Positions 52,074-61,419 of a stretch of DNA of 64,000 bases are shown here, in pieces. The stretch spans positions 1-64,000 of the forward strand of contig NZ_JABEBY010000015.1 in NCBI RefSeq assembly GCF_046719765.1. The letters are read 5' to 3'. Both the position numbers and the translations under genes were made by a program. The DNA comes from Halonotius sp046719765 (GTDB lineage: Archaea; Halobacteriota; Halobacteria; Halobacteriales; Haloferacaceae). The notes below the pieces were generated by a model that had not been told where the DNA came from, did not search any database, and saw nothing but the letters and a program-made list of their open reading frames with translations. Positions within the stretch are counted from its first letter, which is position 1; each line of letters starts with the position of its first letter.

Positions 52074-52906
52074 CTAAATGGGTTCGCTGCTGCCCGGTAA
52101 TATTTCGACATTATTTCCGGGCCGGAGATCGTCTGGAAGTGAGCGTCGATCTCGTTGGCGACCGCCTTCGCGATGAGGGTCTTGCCGGTGCCCGGTGGGC
52201 CGTGCAGGAGGACGCCTTTCGGCGGCTCGATCCCAAGCGTCCCAAACAGCTCGGGGTGCCGCATCGGCAACTCGATCATCTCCCGCACCATGTCGAGTTC
52301 CTCGTCGAGGCCGCCGATATCCTCGTAGGCGACCGCGGGGGCGGCGGTCGATTCGTCGTCGGTCGTTCCGCCTTCGACGGTGATCTCATCGCTGCTCGCG
52401 TCGGCGAGTGCGATGGCCGTATCGGTGCCGATGACGACCGTTCCGTCTGGATCGGTGTCAACGATCCGCAGCGGGACACGGCGGTTGCCCTGTCCCGAGA
52501 GTAGCCCGAACCCCAGTGGGAGGGCGACGGTGTCGCCGGCTGTGACCGCGTGATCGGTCAGCTGCTCGCGGATATGTGAGCTGAGGTCGCCGCGAACGCG
52601 CACCGCGTCGGGGAGGGCGACGCGGACGCGCTCGGCGGGTGCCACATCGGTCGGTTCGACAGATACCTGCTCGTCGATGCTGACGTTGGCCGCAGCCCGG
52701 AGCTGGCCGTCGATCCGGATAATCCCCCGACCCGCGTCGCCGGAGTCGCTGGGCCAGACGCGGGCGACCGCGCGACTGCCGTCGCGGCCCTCGATCGCGA
52801 CGAAATCGCCGCTGGCAACGCCAAGTTCGCCAACCGCCTCGCGGTCGATGACGGCCATGCCGCTGCCTGGGTCGCGGTTTTTGAGTTGTTTGACACTGAG
52901 TTGCAT
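52037..52906 (-). pseudogene. Truncated Cdc48 / VCP-like AAA ATPase
   Basis: The ATG at 52906 opens a normal Cdc48: the N-domain (MQLSVKQLKNRDPGSGMAVI) and first AAA start (AYEDIGGLDEELDMVREMIE, Walker A GPPGTGKT at 236-243). After GPEIMSKYY (residue 270, base about 52097) the sequence departs from the family (RAAANPFSAS...) and stops at 52037. Walker B, the rest of D1 and all of D2, about 450 residues, are missing, so ATPase function should be lost. The hsp20 gene lies upstream on the same strand. Confidence 0.9.
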
Positions 52907-52969
52907 GGCTGACACCTCCAGCGGTGAAAAAACGGACTACCGAGTCAATTGTCGGATCGACGGTGCCGC

Positions 52970-53341
52970 TTACGCCTGCACCTCGATCTCGGTGCCGGAG
53001 ACGGCCGCATCCGTCTCGACCGGCAGCCGAACCTCAAGGATGCCGTTGTTGTACTCGGCGGTGATCGCCTCGTCGTCGACATCCTTCGGGAAGCGGAACC
53101 GTCGGTGGTAGGTTCGTCGCTGTCCGCGGTTCTCGTCCTCGTGTTCGGCGGCGATGTTCAACACGCCGCTGTCCCACGTGGCGGTGATCTCCGCGGGATC
53201 GAACCCGGGGAGTTCGATGCTGAGGACGAACTCGCCGTCCTCCTCGTACAGTTCGTAGTCGTTGCCACTGCGTTCGAACAGTTGACTCGGGAGGTCGAGG
53301 CCCTGTCGCCAGGAACTGGTCGGTGATCGGATCAGTGCCAT
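52970..53341 (-). CDS. Hsp20-family small heat-shock protein
   Basis: 123 residues. The alpha-crystallin domain runs from about 28 (NDYELYEEDGEFVLSIELPG) through ITATWDSGVLNIAAEHED and the GILEVRLP motif near the end. It is an ATP-independent chaperone. It lies 63 bp upstream of the cut Cdc48 gene; the two would work as holdase and unfoldase if Cdc48 were whole. A TATA-like stretch (taaaatcc, about 53391-53398) sits in its upstream region. Confidence 0.92.
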   Translation of the reverse strand: MALIRSPTSSWRQGLDLPSQLFERSGNDYELYEEDGEFVLSIELPGFDPAEITATWDSGVLNIAAEHEDENRGQRRTYHRRFRFPKDVDDEAITAEYNNGILEVRLPVETDAAVSGTEIEVQA

Positions 53342-53488
53342 GGCGTCTCACCTCGGTGCAGTCGATGATTGTTGGCGGTTCGGAATAAATGTTAAAATCC
53401 ATGGTATTCCGTGACGTGCTATCGGTCACCACGAACTCGACCGACCCCCCTTCGTTACCCATAAGCGGCGGCGGTGAGTGCAAACCGT

Positions 53489-56014
53489 ATGGAGTATCAC
53501 GATGCGGTGGATTTTCTCTTCGACCTCCGCCGGTTTCAGGTGCGGCCGGGGATCGAATCTGCGGCCGCATTGCGGGCGGAGCTCGACGACCCTGGAAGCG
53601 ACATCCGGTTCGTGCAGGTCGCCGGCTCCAACGGGAAGGGCAGCACGGCGAAGCTGACCGAATCCGTGCTGCGGGAAGCCGGCTACTCGGTCGGCCTGTA
53701 TACCTCCCCACACCTCGAAACGCTGAACGAGCGGATCCAGGTCGGCGGCCGGCCGATCACCGACCGCGCGATCACCGAGTTCGTCGAGCGGGTCAAACCG
53801 TGGCTGATCGATCGGGCGGCCGACGGCGAGCCGCTCACCTTCTTCGAGGTCGTCACGCTGCTGGGGATCTGGTATTTTGACCGCCAAGACGTCGATATCG
53901 CTGTGCTGGAAGTCGGCCTCGGCGGTGAGTTCGACGCGACAAGCATCGTCGATCCCGTCGCCAGCTGTGTGACGACTGTCTCGCTGGAGCATACGAGTGT
54001 CTTGGGCGATACGATCGAGGAGATCGCGGCGACAAAAGCGAAAGTCGCCCCCACCAGCGAGACACCGCTGGTGACCGGCGCGAGCGGCGACGCCCTCGCC
54101 ACGCTCCGTGCTGACGCCGGCGATGTGTTGACGGTCGGCACCGACGGCACAACCGACGTGACCGTTGGCTACGACGGCCGGGTGACGACGACCGAATCAC
54201 AGATCTCGGTAGCGATGCCGGGAAGCGATACCGACGACAGCGGCGTCAGCTACCCCGCAGCGTTCGCCGATGGGCTGGATCTCTCGGCGCGGCTCGCGCT
54301 GCTCGGCGAACATCAGGCCCTCAACGCCGGCATCGCCACGACGCTGGCCGGGCAGGTGCTCGATTCGATCGAGACCCAGACCACCCTCAGCACTGACACC
54401 CTCCAGCGGGGGCTGCGCAACGCCCACTGGCCGGGGCGGTTCGAGGTGCTCGACACCGAGCCGCTCACGATCTTTGACGGCGCGCACAACGCCGATGCGA
54501 TCGCGCGGGTCGCCGAGACGCTATCGACCTTCGAGTACGACGACCTGCATGTCGTCTTCGGGGCAATGCACGACAAACCCCACGCCGAGATGGTCGCCGC
54601 GTTGCCGACACCCGACTCGGTGATCACCTGCCGGCCGAACCTCGATCGCGCCGAAGATCCGACCGTCCTCGCCCGCTGTTTCGAAACCGAGGGCATCGAG
54701 TCGGTAACCGCTGGCGAAGCGGTCGCCGACGCCATCAGCGAGGCTGAAACACGGGTCGGCCCGAACGACTGCCTGCTCGTCACCGGATCGCTGTTCGCGG
54801 TCGGCGAAGCGCGGTCGGCGGTGACGCGGCTCGATATTCCGAAACGGGTCGACAACACCGAAACGGCGACCGAGATACTAAACGGGATTCACGCCACAGC
54901 CGCGGATATCGAAGCCAGCCGCGAAGATACAGTCCACCGAACGATTGCGACGCGAGTCGATGACAGACAGGCGGCCGTCCTCCAGGAGCGGTTCCCGGCT
55001 CTCGGCGGCGACTGCGTGTCCTCGGGGGTCACGACGCCGGGTGAACGCCACGAACTCATCCTTTCGGGGACGCTCGCGGAGTTCCGGGCGTTGACGACGG
55101 AGTTAGAGGCGTGTGCATTCGGGCTACCAGCGATCGCCGCCGACCTCCGCGAGCAGTTGGGTCTCGATGGCGACGAATCCAGTTCGGAGCCACCCGAACG
55201 CAGGCCGTGGGACGACGGCACGGCGGTCATGGGCATCCTCAACGTCACGCCGGACAGCTTCTACGACGGCGGCGACTTCTTCGATCGCGAGGCCGCCATC
55301 GAGGGGGCCGAAGCCCTCGTCGAGGAGGGCGCGGACATCATCGATATCGGCGGCGAAAGCACCCGCCCCGGCGCGGAGCCGGTGAGTGTTGAAGAAGAAA
55401 TCGACCGCGTCGTGCCGGTCATCGATGCCGTCGCGGAGTTGGATGTCGCTATCTCGATCGACACCCGGAAAGCCGCCGTCGCCGAGGCAGCCCTCGATGC
55501 CGGAGCCGACATCGTCAACGACGTGACCGGCCTCGACGATTCGGCGATGCGGGAGTTGGTCGCCGACCGCGAGGTGCCGGTAATCTTGATGCACTCAATC
55601 GACGCGCCGGTCGTCCCGGGGAAGGAGATCGATTACGACGACGTGGTCGAGGATGTCCTCGGCGTGCTCAACGAACGGCTGATACTCGCCGAGAAAGCCG
55701 GCATCCCACGGGAGCGGATCATCGTCGATCCCGGTCTCGGCTTCGGGAAAACGAGTGCGGAGAGCTTCGAGTTACTGGATCGGCTCGGCGAGTTTGCAGC
55801 CTTGGGCTGTCCGGTGCTTGTCGGCCACTCCCGGAAATCGATGTTCGGTGCGATCGACAGCGAACCCGACGACCGCCTCGACGCGACAGTTGCGGCGACC
55901 GCGCTGGCCGCCGAGCGCGGCGCGGACATCGTCCGCGTTCACGACGTGGCCGAAAACCGCGACGCCGTCGACGTGGTGGCCGCGCTTGAAGATCCTGATT
56001 CCGTCGACCGGTAG
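53489..56014 (+). CDS. folCP: Folylpolyglutamate synthase / dihydropteroate synthase fusion
   Basis: 841 residues from the ATG at 53489. The first 430 residues are a FolC ligase: P-loop AGSNGKGSTAKL at 45-56, HTSVLG, and FDGAHNADAIARVAE. A linker (about 435-575) follows, then FolP dihydropteroate synthase from about 580: MGILNVTPDSFYDGGDF, DIIDIGGESTRPGAEPVS, VNDVTGLDD, and VIVGHSRKSMFG-like LVGHSRKSMFGAI. One protein thus makes dihydropteroate and adds glutamates. Such a fusion is known from haloarchaea. DHFR at 48192 belongs to the same pathway. Confidence 0.95.
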   Translation: MEYHDAVDFLFDLRRFQVRPGIESAAALRAELDDPGSDIRFVQVAGSNGKGSTAKLTESVLREAGYSVGLYTSPHLETLNERIQVGGRPITDRAITEFVERVKPWLIDRAADGEPLTFFEVVTLLGIWYFDRQDVDIAVLEVGLGGEFDATSIVDPVASCVTTVSLEHTSVLGDTIEEIAATKAKVAPTSETPLVTGASGDALATLRADAGDVLTVGTDGTTDVTVGYDGRVTTTESQISVAMPGSDTDDSGVSYPAAFADGLDLSARLALLGEHQALNAGIATTLAGQVLDSIETQTTLSTDTLQRGLRNAHWPGRFEVLDTEPLTIFDGAHNADAIARVAETLSTFEYDDLHVVFGAMHDKPHAEMVAALPTPDSVITCRPNLDRAEDPTVLARCFETEGIESVTAGEAVADAISEAETRVGPNDCLLVTGSLFAVGEARSAVTRLDIPKRVDNTETATEILNGIHATAADIEASREDTVHRTIATRVDDRQAAVLQERFPALGGDCVSSGVTTPGERHELILSGTLAEFRALTTELEACAFGLPAIAADLREQLGLDGDESSSEPPERRPWDDGTAVMGILNVTPDSFYDGGDFFDREAAIEGAEALVEEGADIIDIGGESTRPGAEPVSVEEEIDRVVPVIDAVAELDVAISIDTRKAAVAEAALDAGADIVNDVTGLDDSAMRELVADREVPVILMHSIDAPVVPGKEIDYDDVVEDVLGVLNERLILAEKAGIPRERIIVDPGLGFGKTSAESFELLDRLGEFAALGCPVLVGHSRKSMFGAIDSEPDDRLDATVAATALAAERGADIVRVHDVAENRDAVDVVAALEDPDSVDR

Positions 56015-56064
56015 CCCACCACCGGGCCACAGCTTTATCGGCCGTCGCCTCCCGGTAGACGCCA

Positions 56065-57138
56065 ATGACAACACAGACAGTCAGCGTCGGGATCGTCGGC
56101 CTCGGCGGGATCGCGAGCCACCACGCCGAGCGGCTGGCCGACCGCAACGCCGAGCTCGTCGGCGGCGTCGACATCGATGCAGCCGCTCGCCGGGAGTTCA
56201 GCGAGGAGTGGTCGGTGCCAACCCACGACGACCTAGCGGCCATCATCGACGACATCGACGCGGTGCTGGTCACGACGCCGAACCGCTACCACGAGCAGTA
56301 TGCCACCGCGGCCCTCGATGCCGGGGTCGACGTGCTCGTCGAGAAGCCGCTGGCCCACAGCCTCGACAGCGCGGAACGGATCGCCGACGCGGCCCGGGAG
56401 TCAGGGGGGTTCTGCATGGTCGGCTTCAATTACCGGTTTGCCGCGCCGGTCGACGTGCTGACCGCCTACCGGGACAGGGGCCGGTTCGGCGAGATCAGCC
56501 ACGTCGAGGCGAACTACGTCCGCCGCCGCGGCATCCCCGGTCGTGGCTCGTGGTTCACCGACCGGGAGACGGCGGGCGGCGGCGCGCTCATCGATATCGG
56601 CGTCCACGCGATCGACCTCGCGCTCTGTGTATTGGATTTCCCGGAAGTCGTCGAGGTGTCGGCGACGACGCGCGCGGCGTTCGGCACCCGCGAGGACTAC
56701 AGCTACATGCACATGTGGGGCGACGACGAGGGACCCGACGCCTTCGATGTGGAGGATTCCGCCTCGGCGTTCCTCCGGACGGCCGACGGCGCGACCATCT
56801 CTCTGGAGGTCGCGTGGGCAACAAACCGCCCGCGAACCGACGAGTACGTCATCCGTGGGGCCGATGCCGGCGCGGTCTACGACCGCAAAAGCGAGGAGCT
56901 GACGCTGTATGAGACCCACACCACAGGTGGACAGCATTTCACCGAAACGGCGGTCGAGACCCCCGATCGCAACAGCCACGCCGCCGAACTCGATTACTTC
57001 CTCGATCACGTTGCTGACGACAGCGATCCAGATCGAAACACGGTCGAACAGGGGTTGGCCGTCCAGCGCGTCATCGACGCGATCTATCGGTCAGCCGACC
57101 GCCGACGGGCCGTCAGTCTAGGGGCGAGCGATGACTGA
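56065..57138 (+). CDS. Gfo/Idh/MocA-family oxidoreductase (first)
   Basis: 357 residues. NAD-binding start VSVGIVGLGGIASHHAERLA, the catalytic EKPLAHSLDSAE and GGGALIDIGVHAIDLALCVL are family marks. Likely a sugar or inositol dehydrogenase; substrate not predictable. Its end overlaps the start of the paralogous next gene by eight bases, so both probably act in one pathway. Confidence 0.92.
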   Translation: MTTQTVSVGIVGLGGIASHHAERLADRNAELVGGVDIDAAARREFSEEWSVPTHDDLAAIIDDIDAVLVTTPNRYHEQYATAALDAGVDVLVEKPLAHSLDSAERIADAARESGGFCMVGFNYRFAAPVDVLTAYRDRGRFGEISHVEANYVRRRGIPGRGSWFTDRETAGGGALIDIGVHAIDLALCVLDFPEVVEVSATTRAAFGTREDYSYMHMWGDDEGPDAFDVEDSASAFLRTADGATISLEVAWATNRPRTDEYVIRGADAGAVYDRKSEELTLYETHTTGGQHFTETAVETPDRNSHAAELDYFLDHVADDSDPDRNTVEQGLAVQRVIDAIYRSADRRRAVSLGASDD

Positions 57139-58300
57139 CCCCCTCTCCGTCGGGATGCTCGGCTACGGGTTCATGGGGCGGGCCCACGCCAACGCCTTGG
57201 CTCGATTACCGATGTTTTTCCCCGACGCGCCGGCCGTCAACCGCCACACGCTCATCGGCCGAGACGAGGCCGCGCTCAGCGAGGCCGCCGACAGACTCGG
57301 CTTCGCCCACACCGCGACCGACTGGCGAGAGGTCGTCGACGACGTGGACGCCCTCTACAATCTCGCGCCGAACCATCTCCACGCCGAGCCATCGATCGCC
57401 GCGCTGGAAGCCGGCACCGCGGTGCTCTGTGAGAAGCCGCTGGCGGCGACGCTGTCCGACGCCGAGTCGATGGTCGAAGCGGCGACCGACGCGGCTGTGC
57501 CCGCCTGCTGTGGCTTCAACTACCGGTTTGTGCCCGCGATCCAGTATGCCAAGCGACTGATCGACCGCGGCGACCTTGGCGAGATCCGGACGTTCCGCGG
57601 TCGCTATCTGCAGGATTGGCTTGTCGACCCCGACGCGCCGTGGACGTGGCGGATGGACGCCGACAGCGCGGGGTCAGGCGCGCTGGGTGATCTCGGTGCC
57701 CACACCATCGACCTCGCGCGGTTTCTCGTCGGCGACCACGCCGGGCGGATCGAACGCGTCGCCGCCCAACTTCAGACATTTACCGACGAGCGGCCCGTCT
57801 ACGACGATGCCGGCGAAACGGTCACGGAGTACCGACCGGTCACCGTTGACGACGCCTACACCGCCCAACTCGCGTTCGCAAACGGCGCGATCGGGGGCGT
57901 CGAGGCCTCCCGTGTCGCCGCCGGCCACAAGAACGATCACACCATCGAGATCCACGGCACCGAGGGGAGTCTCCGGTTCTCGCTGGAGCGGCTCAACGAA
58001 CTCGAAGTGCTGACCGGCGACAGCCGCGGCTACGAGACCGTCCTTGTCACCGAGGAGAGCGATCCCTACGCCGGCAGCTGGTGGCCGCCGGGCCACGTCC
58101 TCGGCTGGGAACACACCTTCGTCCACGAGAGCAGCGAGTTCCTACCCGCCGTCGCCGATGGGACGCCAGCGTCGGTCGCGGCGGTCGCGTCGTTCGCCGA
58201 CGGCTACGCCGTCCAGCGCGTGCTCGCGGCTATCGAGGACGCTGCCGACCGCGGAAGCTGGGTTGCGGTCGACGACGATCTCACCACAGCGGGTGAGTAA
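57131..58300 (+). CDS. Gfo/Idh/MocA-family oxidoreductase (second)
   Basis: 389 residues, paralogue of the preceding protein. The NAD site is SVGMLGYGFMGRAHANALA, the catalytic stretch CEKPLAATLSDAES and SGALGDLGAHTIDLARFLVG. The longer C-terminus (HVLGWEHTFVHESSEFLPAV) fits sugar-acid or inositol-type members. It overlaps its neighbour by eight bases; a two-step sugar oxidation is plausible but not provable. Confidence 0.92.
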   Translation: MTDPLSVGMLGYGFMGRAHANALARLPMFFPDAPAVNRHTLIGRDEAALSEAADRLGFAHTATDWREVVDDVDALYNLAPNHLHAEPSIAALEAGTAVLCEKPLAATLSDAESMVEAATDAAVPACCGFNYRFVPAIQYAKRLIDRGDLGEIRTFRGRYLQDWLVDPDAPWTWRMDADSAGSGALGDLGAHTIDLARFLVGDHAGRIERVAAQLQTFTDERPVYDDAGETVTEYRPVTVDDAYTAQLAFANGAIGGVEASRVAAGHKNDHTIEIHGTEGSLRFSLERLNELEVLTGDSRGYETVLVTEESDPYAGSWWPPGHVLGWEHTFVHESSEFLPAVADGTPASVAAVASFADGYAVQRVLAAIEDAADRGSWVAVDDDLTTAGE

Positions 58301-58360
58301 CCGGCAGCCACCAGGTCGGTAACCGAAACGGCTTTTCGAATCGGCCGTATCCACCTCGGT

Positions 58361-58546
58361 ATGGCAGAGAGTAGCGTCAGCGGCCTTGAACTCGTGCTCA
58401 CTGTCGGCATGGGGGCGATCATGGCGGCCGTGCTGGTCGGTCTGGAGTTTCTTGACGGCCAAACCGCGATCACCTTTGTCTCGATGGTCGTCATTGGCTT
58501 TATCGCCGTCCGTACCGTTCGTGGCCGCAGATGGACGTGGCGGTGA
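58361..58546 (+). CDS. Small two-helix membrane protein
   Basis: 61 residues with two hydrophobic helices (GLELVLTVGMGAIMAAVLVG and ITFVSMVVIGFIAVRTV) and a basic end RGRRWTWR. It starts 60 bp after the oxidoreductase and ends 48 bp before the kinase gene. Not recognised; could be an accessory of either. Confidence 0.55.
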   Translation: MAESSVSGLELVLTVGMGAIMAAVLVGLEFLDGQTAITFVSMVVIGFIAVRTVRGRRWTWR

Positions 58547-58594
58547 CCAGCCACCGGCGGTCGCGCATGAGCGACCCGTTGTGACGCACTGACC

Positions 58595-60994
58595 ATGGAA
58601 CCAACCGAACGGATCGAAACGCTGTATGAGCTGTCACTTGCGATCAGCCCCGCAGCAACGCTTGAAGCCACGGCGGCGACAGCGCTGTCGACGTATCTGG
58701 AGGCGCTGTCGTGTTCGGTTGGCGCGGTGTATGGACGAACCGACGCGGGCGCGTATCGGCGGCTCGGCGGGGATGCGGCGGTCGGGACGGACGACCCGCT
58801 GTACGCGGCCGCCGAACGCCGGCTGCGGGGGTGGGCAACCGACGACGACACGAGCCGCAAATCGTTGCCGATAGCCGGGAGCGTCGACGACGACAACGAC
58901 GACGACAACGACGGCGGCCACTATTATCTGTTCGAGCTTCCCGACTTCGGCGTGCTGCTGCTCGGCCGCCATAGCGAGCCGCTCGCCGCGTCGGTACGGA
59001 ACGGGTTGGCACCGCTCAACGAGCAGCTGGCAACGGCCTGTACCACCAAACAGGTCAAGACAACACTGAACGACGCCCGCCGACGGTTTGAGGCGCTGTT
59101 CACCACGATCACCGAGCCGATGGTCAGCGTCGTCATCACCGAGATCGGCTGTGAGATCAGCCGCAGCAACGAGCCGTTCACCGAGACCTTCGGATCGGTG
59201 ACGGCCGCGAACGCAGCGATCGAACCGACCGAGCCGACCGCCGACAGCGACACCGAGCTGACACGCGAGATCGAGGCCCGACTCCGTGAGGGCCGCCCGG
59301 TGACCGAGGCGGTGCGGCGGCGGACGACGACCGGTATGGGTGAGTTTCTCCTTCGGGGCGTGCCGGTCACCGCCGCGGAGAGACAGGAGGTCTTCCTCCT
59401 GTATGTTGACATCACCGAGGAGCGACGCCAGCGACGGCTGTTGGAATCACTCTACGAGCGATCGGAGGCGATCCTCACCAGCGACGATCAGCCGACAGCC
59501 CGCGAACGAACGGTCGAGACAGCCGTCTCGGTGCTTGATGCGACGGTCGCGGAGATCCACCGCTACGATCGCGCGACCGACACCCTACAGCCGGCGGTGA
59601 CGACGGCCGACGAGCCGGTGTTTTCGGCCGACGGCGACGGCGAGATCCTGTGGGAGACCTACGGGGGGACGGCTGATCGGATCGAATCGTTGTCACAGAC
59701 AGAGTGCGCGCTTCGGTGTGCCGATGGGGCCGTCGAGAGCGTGCTGTTGCTCCCGCTGGGCGACCACGGCGTGGTCATCATCGGCAACGATCAGCCCGCG
59801 GCCTTCGACGACACCGCCCTCCAGGTGGGCCAGCTGCTGGCGGCGTTCGGCCGCATCGCGCTGACGCGGACGGAGCGGGCGGCGAGTCTGGAGGCGATCC
59901 AGTCGATCATGCAGGACGCCGTCACGGCCGACACCGTCTCGGAGATGGTTGAGACGGTCGTCGACAGGCTGCCGACGGCGACCAACTTTCCGACGGCGGG
60001 GATCTGGGCGTCCGATCCCGCAACCGAACAGCTCAAACCGATCGGGGCAACCGGGCGGGCCGCCGAGATTATCGGCGACCATCCAACCTTCGAGCCCGGC
60101 AACAGCATCGCGTGGGAGGCGTTTGCCGCCGGCGAAACGCGGCTGGTGTCGGACGTGCGAGACCACCCCGCGGTCTACAACGAAGACAGCGTGATCCGCT
60201 CGGAGGTCATCACACCGATCGGCGATTTTGGCGTGTTGATCCCGGCGGCGATGCGGCCACAGAACATCACGGTCGCCGACCGGAAGATCGCCGAAACGCT
60301 CGCTTCGAGTCTCGAAACCTCGATCGAGCTGATCGAAAACCGACGGGAGCTCCGCCTGCTGGAGGCGGTGATAGATCGCGTCCTGCGGCACAACCTCCGG
60401 ACGGATCTCAGCGTGATCAAGTCCCGGATCCAACAGATCGCCGCGAGCTGCGATGATGACTCGCTGACCGAGCAGATGTTGGCCCACGCCGAGCGGCTCG
60501 AAGCGACCGCCGAAAACGCCCGCACGATGCGGTCGGTCGTCCAGAGCCGCGGCCACCGCCAGGAGCTCTCGGTCAAGGACAGCATCAAGGACGCCATCGC
60601 AGCGGCCCCGGAGCCGCCGGCCGGCGTCGACCTCGTTGTCGACACCGACACCACAGCGACCGTCATCGCCCACCCGAAGCTCTCAACGGCGATCGCACAG
60701 CTCATCGAGAACGCGGTCGAACACGGCGTGACCGACGGCGGTACGATCCGGGTGTCAGCCACGACCGACGACGAGCAGGCCGTGATCTCCGTTGCCGACG
60801 ACGGGCCGGGCATCCCCCGAAACGAGCTCGCGGTGATCGATCAGGCCGAGGAATCAGCACTCAACCACGCAAGCGGCGTTGGGCTGTGGCTGATCGATCG
60901 GATCGTCGCCTACTCCGACGGCGACCTCTCGTTCGAGATCGACAACGGGACAACAGCCCGGATCAGCCTCCATCGACCAAGCAGCCCACACTGA
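58595..60994 (+). CDS. Soluble GAF/PAS sensor histidine kinase
   Basis: 799 residues, no membrane helix. The order is an N-terminal GAF-like domain (1-150), PAS-like (160-280), GAF-like (290-425) and a second GAF (430-580), then the kinase core: VLRHNLRTDLSV with His599, Asn706 (IENAVEHG), DDGPGI at 735-740 and GVGLWL at 761-766. A run DDDNDDDNDGG at 98-108 is a flexible acidic linker. The partner response regulator is not near. Signal unknown. Confidence 0.9.
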   Translation: MEPTERIETLYELSLAISPAATLEATAATALSTYLEALSCSVGAVYGRTDAGAYRRLGGDAAVGTDDPLYAAAERRLRGWATDDDTSRKSLPIAGSVDDDNDDDNDGGHYYLFELPDFGVLLLGRHSEPLAASVRNGLAPLNEQLATACTTKQVKTTLNDARRRFEALFTTITEPMVSVVITEIGCEISRSNEPFTETFGSVTAANAAIEPTEPTADSDTELTREIEARLREGRPVTEAVRRRTTTGMGEFLLRGVPVTAAERQEVFLLYVDITEERRQRRLLESLYERSEAILTSDDQPTARERTVETAVSVLDATVAEIHRYDRATDTLQPAVTTADEPVFSADGDGEILWETYGGTADRIESLSQTECALRCADGAVESVLLLPLGDHGVVIIGNDQPAAFDDTALQVGQLLAAFGRIALTRTERAASLEAIQSIMQDAVTADTVSEMVETVVDRLPTATNFPTAGIWASDPATEQLKPIGATGRAAEIIGDHPTFEPGNSIAWEAFAAGETRLVSDVRDHPAVYNEDSVIRSEVITPIGDFGVLIPAAMRPQNITVADRKIAETLASSLETSIELIENRRELRLLEAVIDRVLRHNLRTDLSVIKSRIQQIAASCDDDSLTEQMLAHAERLEATAENARTMRSVVQSRGHRQELSVKDSIKDAIAAAPEPPAGVDLVVDTDTTATVIAHPKLSTAIAQLIENAVEHGVTDGGTIRVSATTDDEQAVISVADDGPGIPRNELAVIDQAEESALNHASGVGLWLIDRIVAYSDGDLSFEIDNGTTARISLHRPSSPH

Positions 60995-61052
60995 ACGGAA
61001 ACGCGACACGCAAGCGACCAAACCGAATATATTATTAGCTGTTCACAGAGAG

Positions 61053-61071
61053 TGTGAGACGATATCTCACA
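61053..61071. promoter_or_regulatory. Inverted repeat tgtgaga-N5-tctcaca
   Basis: tgtgaga (61053-61059) and tctcaca (61065-61071) are perfect inverted arms around cgata, just after a TATA-like tract at 61025-61034. It fits a site for a dimeric regulator of the lactate genes. The gene that would bind it is unknown. Confidence 0.55.
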
Positions 61072-61145
61072 GCAAAAACGATTACATACCTAACTGACTG
61101 ACAGCCGAAACCGTGATCGAAGACTGAGACGATCTGCTGTCGGCA

Positions 61146-61188
61146 GGTACCGTTCGACCGCCACCCGGTGGGCGGTCGAGGCGGTACC
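61146..61188 (+). promoter_or_regulatory. Strong hairpin upstream of the lactate permease
   Basis: ggtaccg (61146-61152) pairs with cggtacc (61182-61188) and cgaccgcc (61155-61162) with ggcggtcg (61171-61178), giving about 17 base pairs with one bulge around an 8-base loop acccggtg. It lies about 230 bases before the permease start, in the likely mRNA leader. No run of U follows, so it is not a plain terminator. Could be an RNA-level switch or RNA-processing site. Confidence 0.6.
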
Positions 61189-61419
61189 CGTCTCCAGTAA
61201 CCAGTATGAGACAACGCAACCCGCAGTACGCCACGATGACCGACCCACAACACACCGTCCGACCGCCAACCGCCGTATCGCTCCCTGCACTGCAGGTGCC
61301 ACCACGCCAGCTGAACCGACGAGATCGACCACAACGAATCGGTGCGCACACGGTGGCCGTGCCGGCAGAAAGACAGCAGAAAGCGACCAGTCGGGTCGGG
61401 AGACAGACGGGAGCAATCG

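Larger units (their letters stand above)
60995..61419. other. 425-bp region between kinase and lactate permease
   Basis: No gene is supported; a 73-codon frame (61206-61427) is rich in Arg, Gln and Pro and looks non-coding. It contains an AT-rich tract (61025-61034), an inverted repeat and a strong hairpin. It is probably the control region of the lactate permease. Confidence 0.5.
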
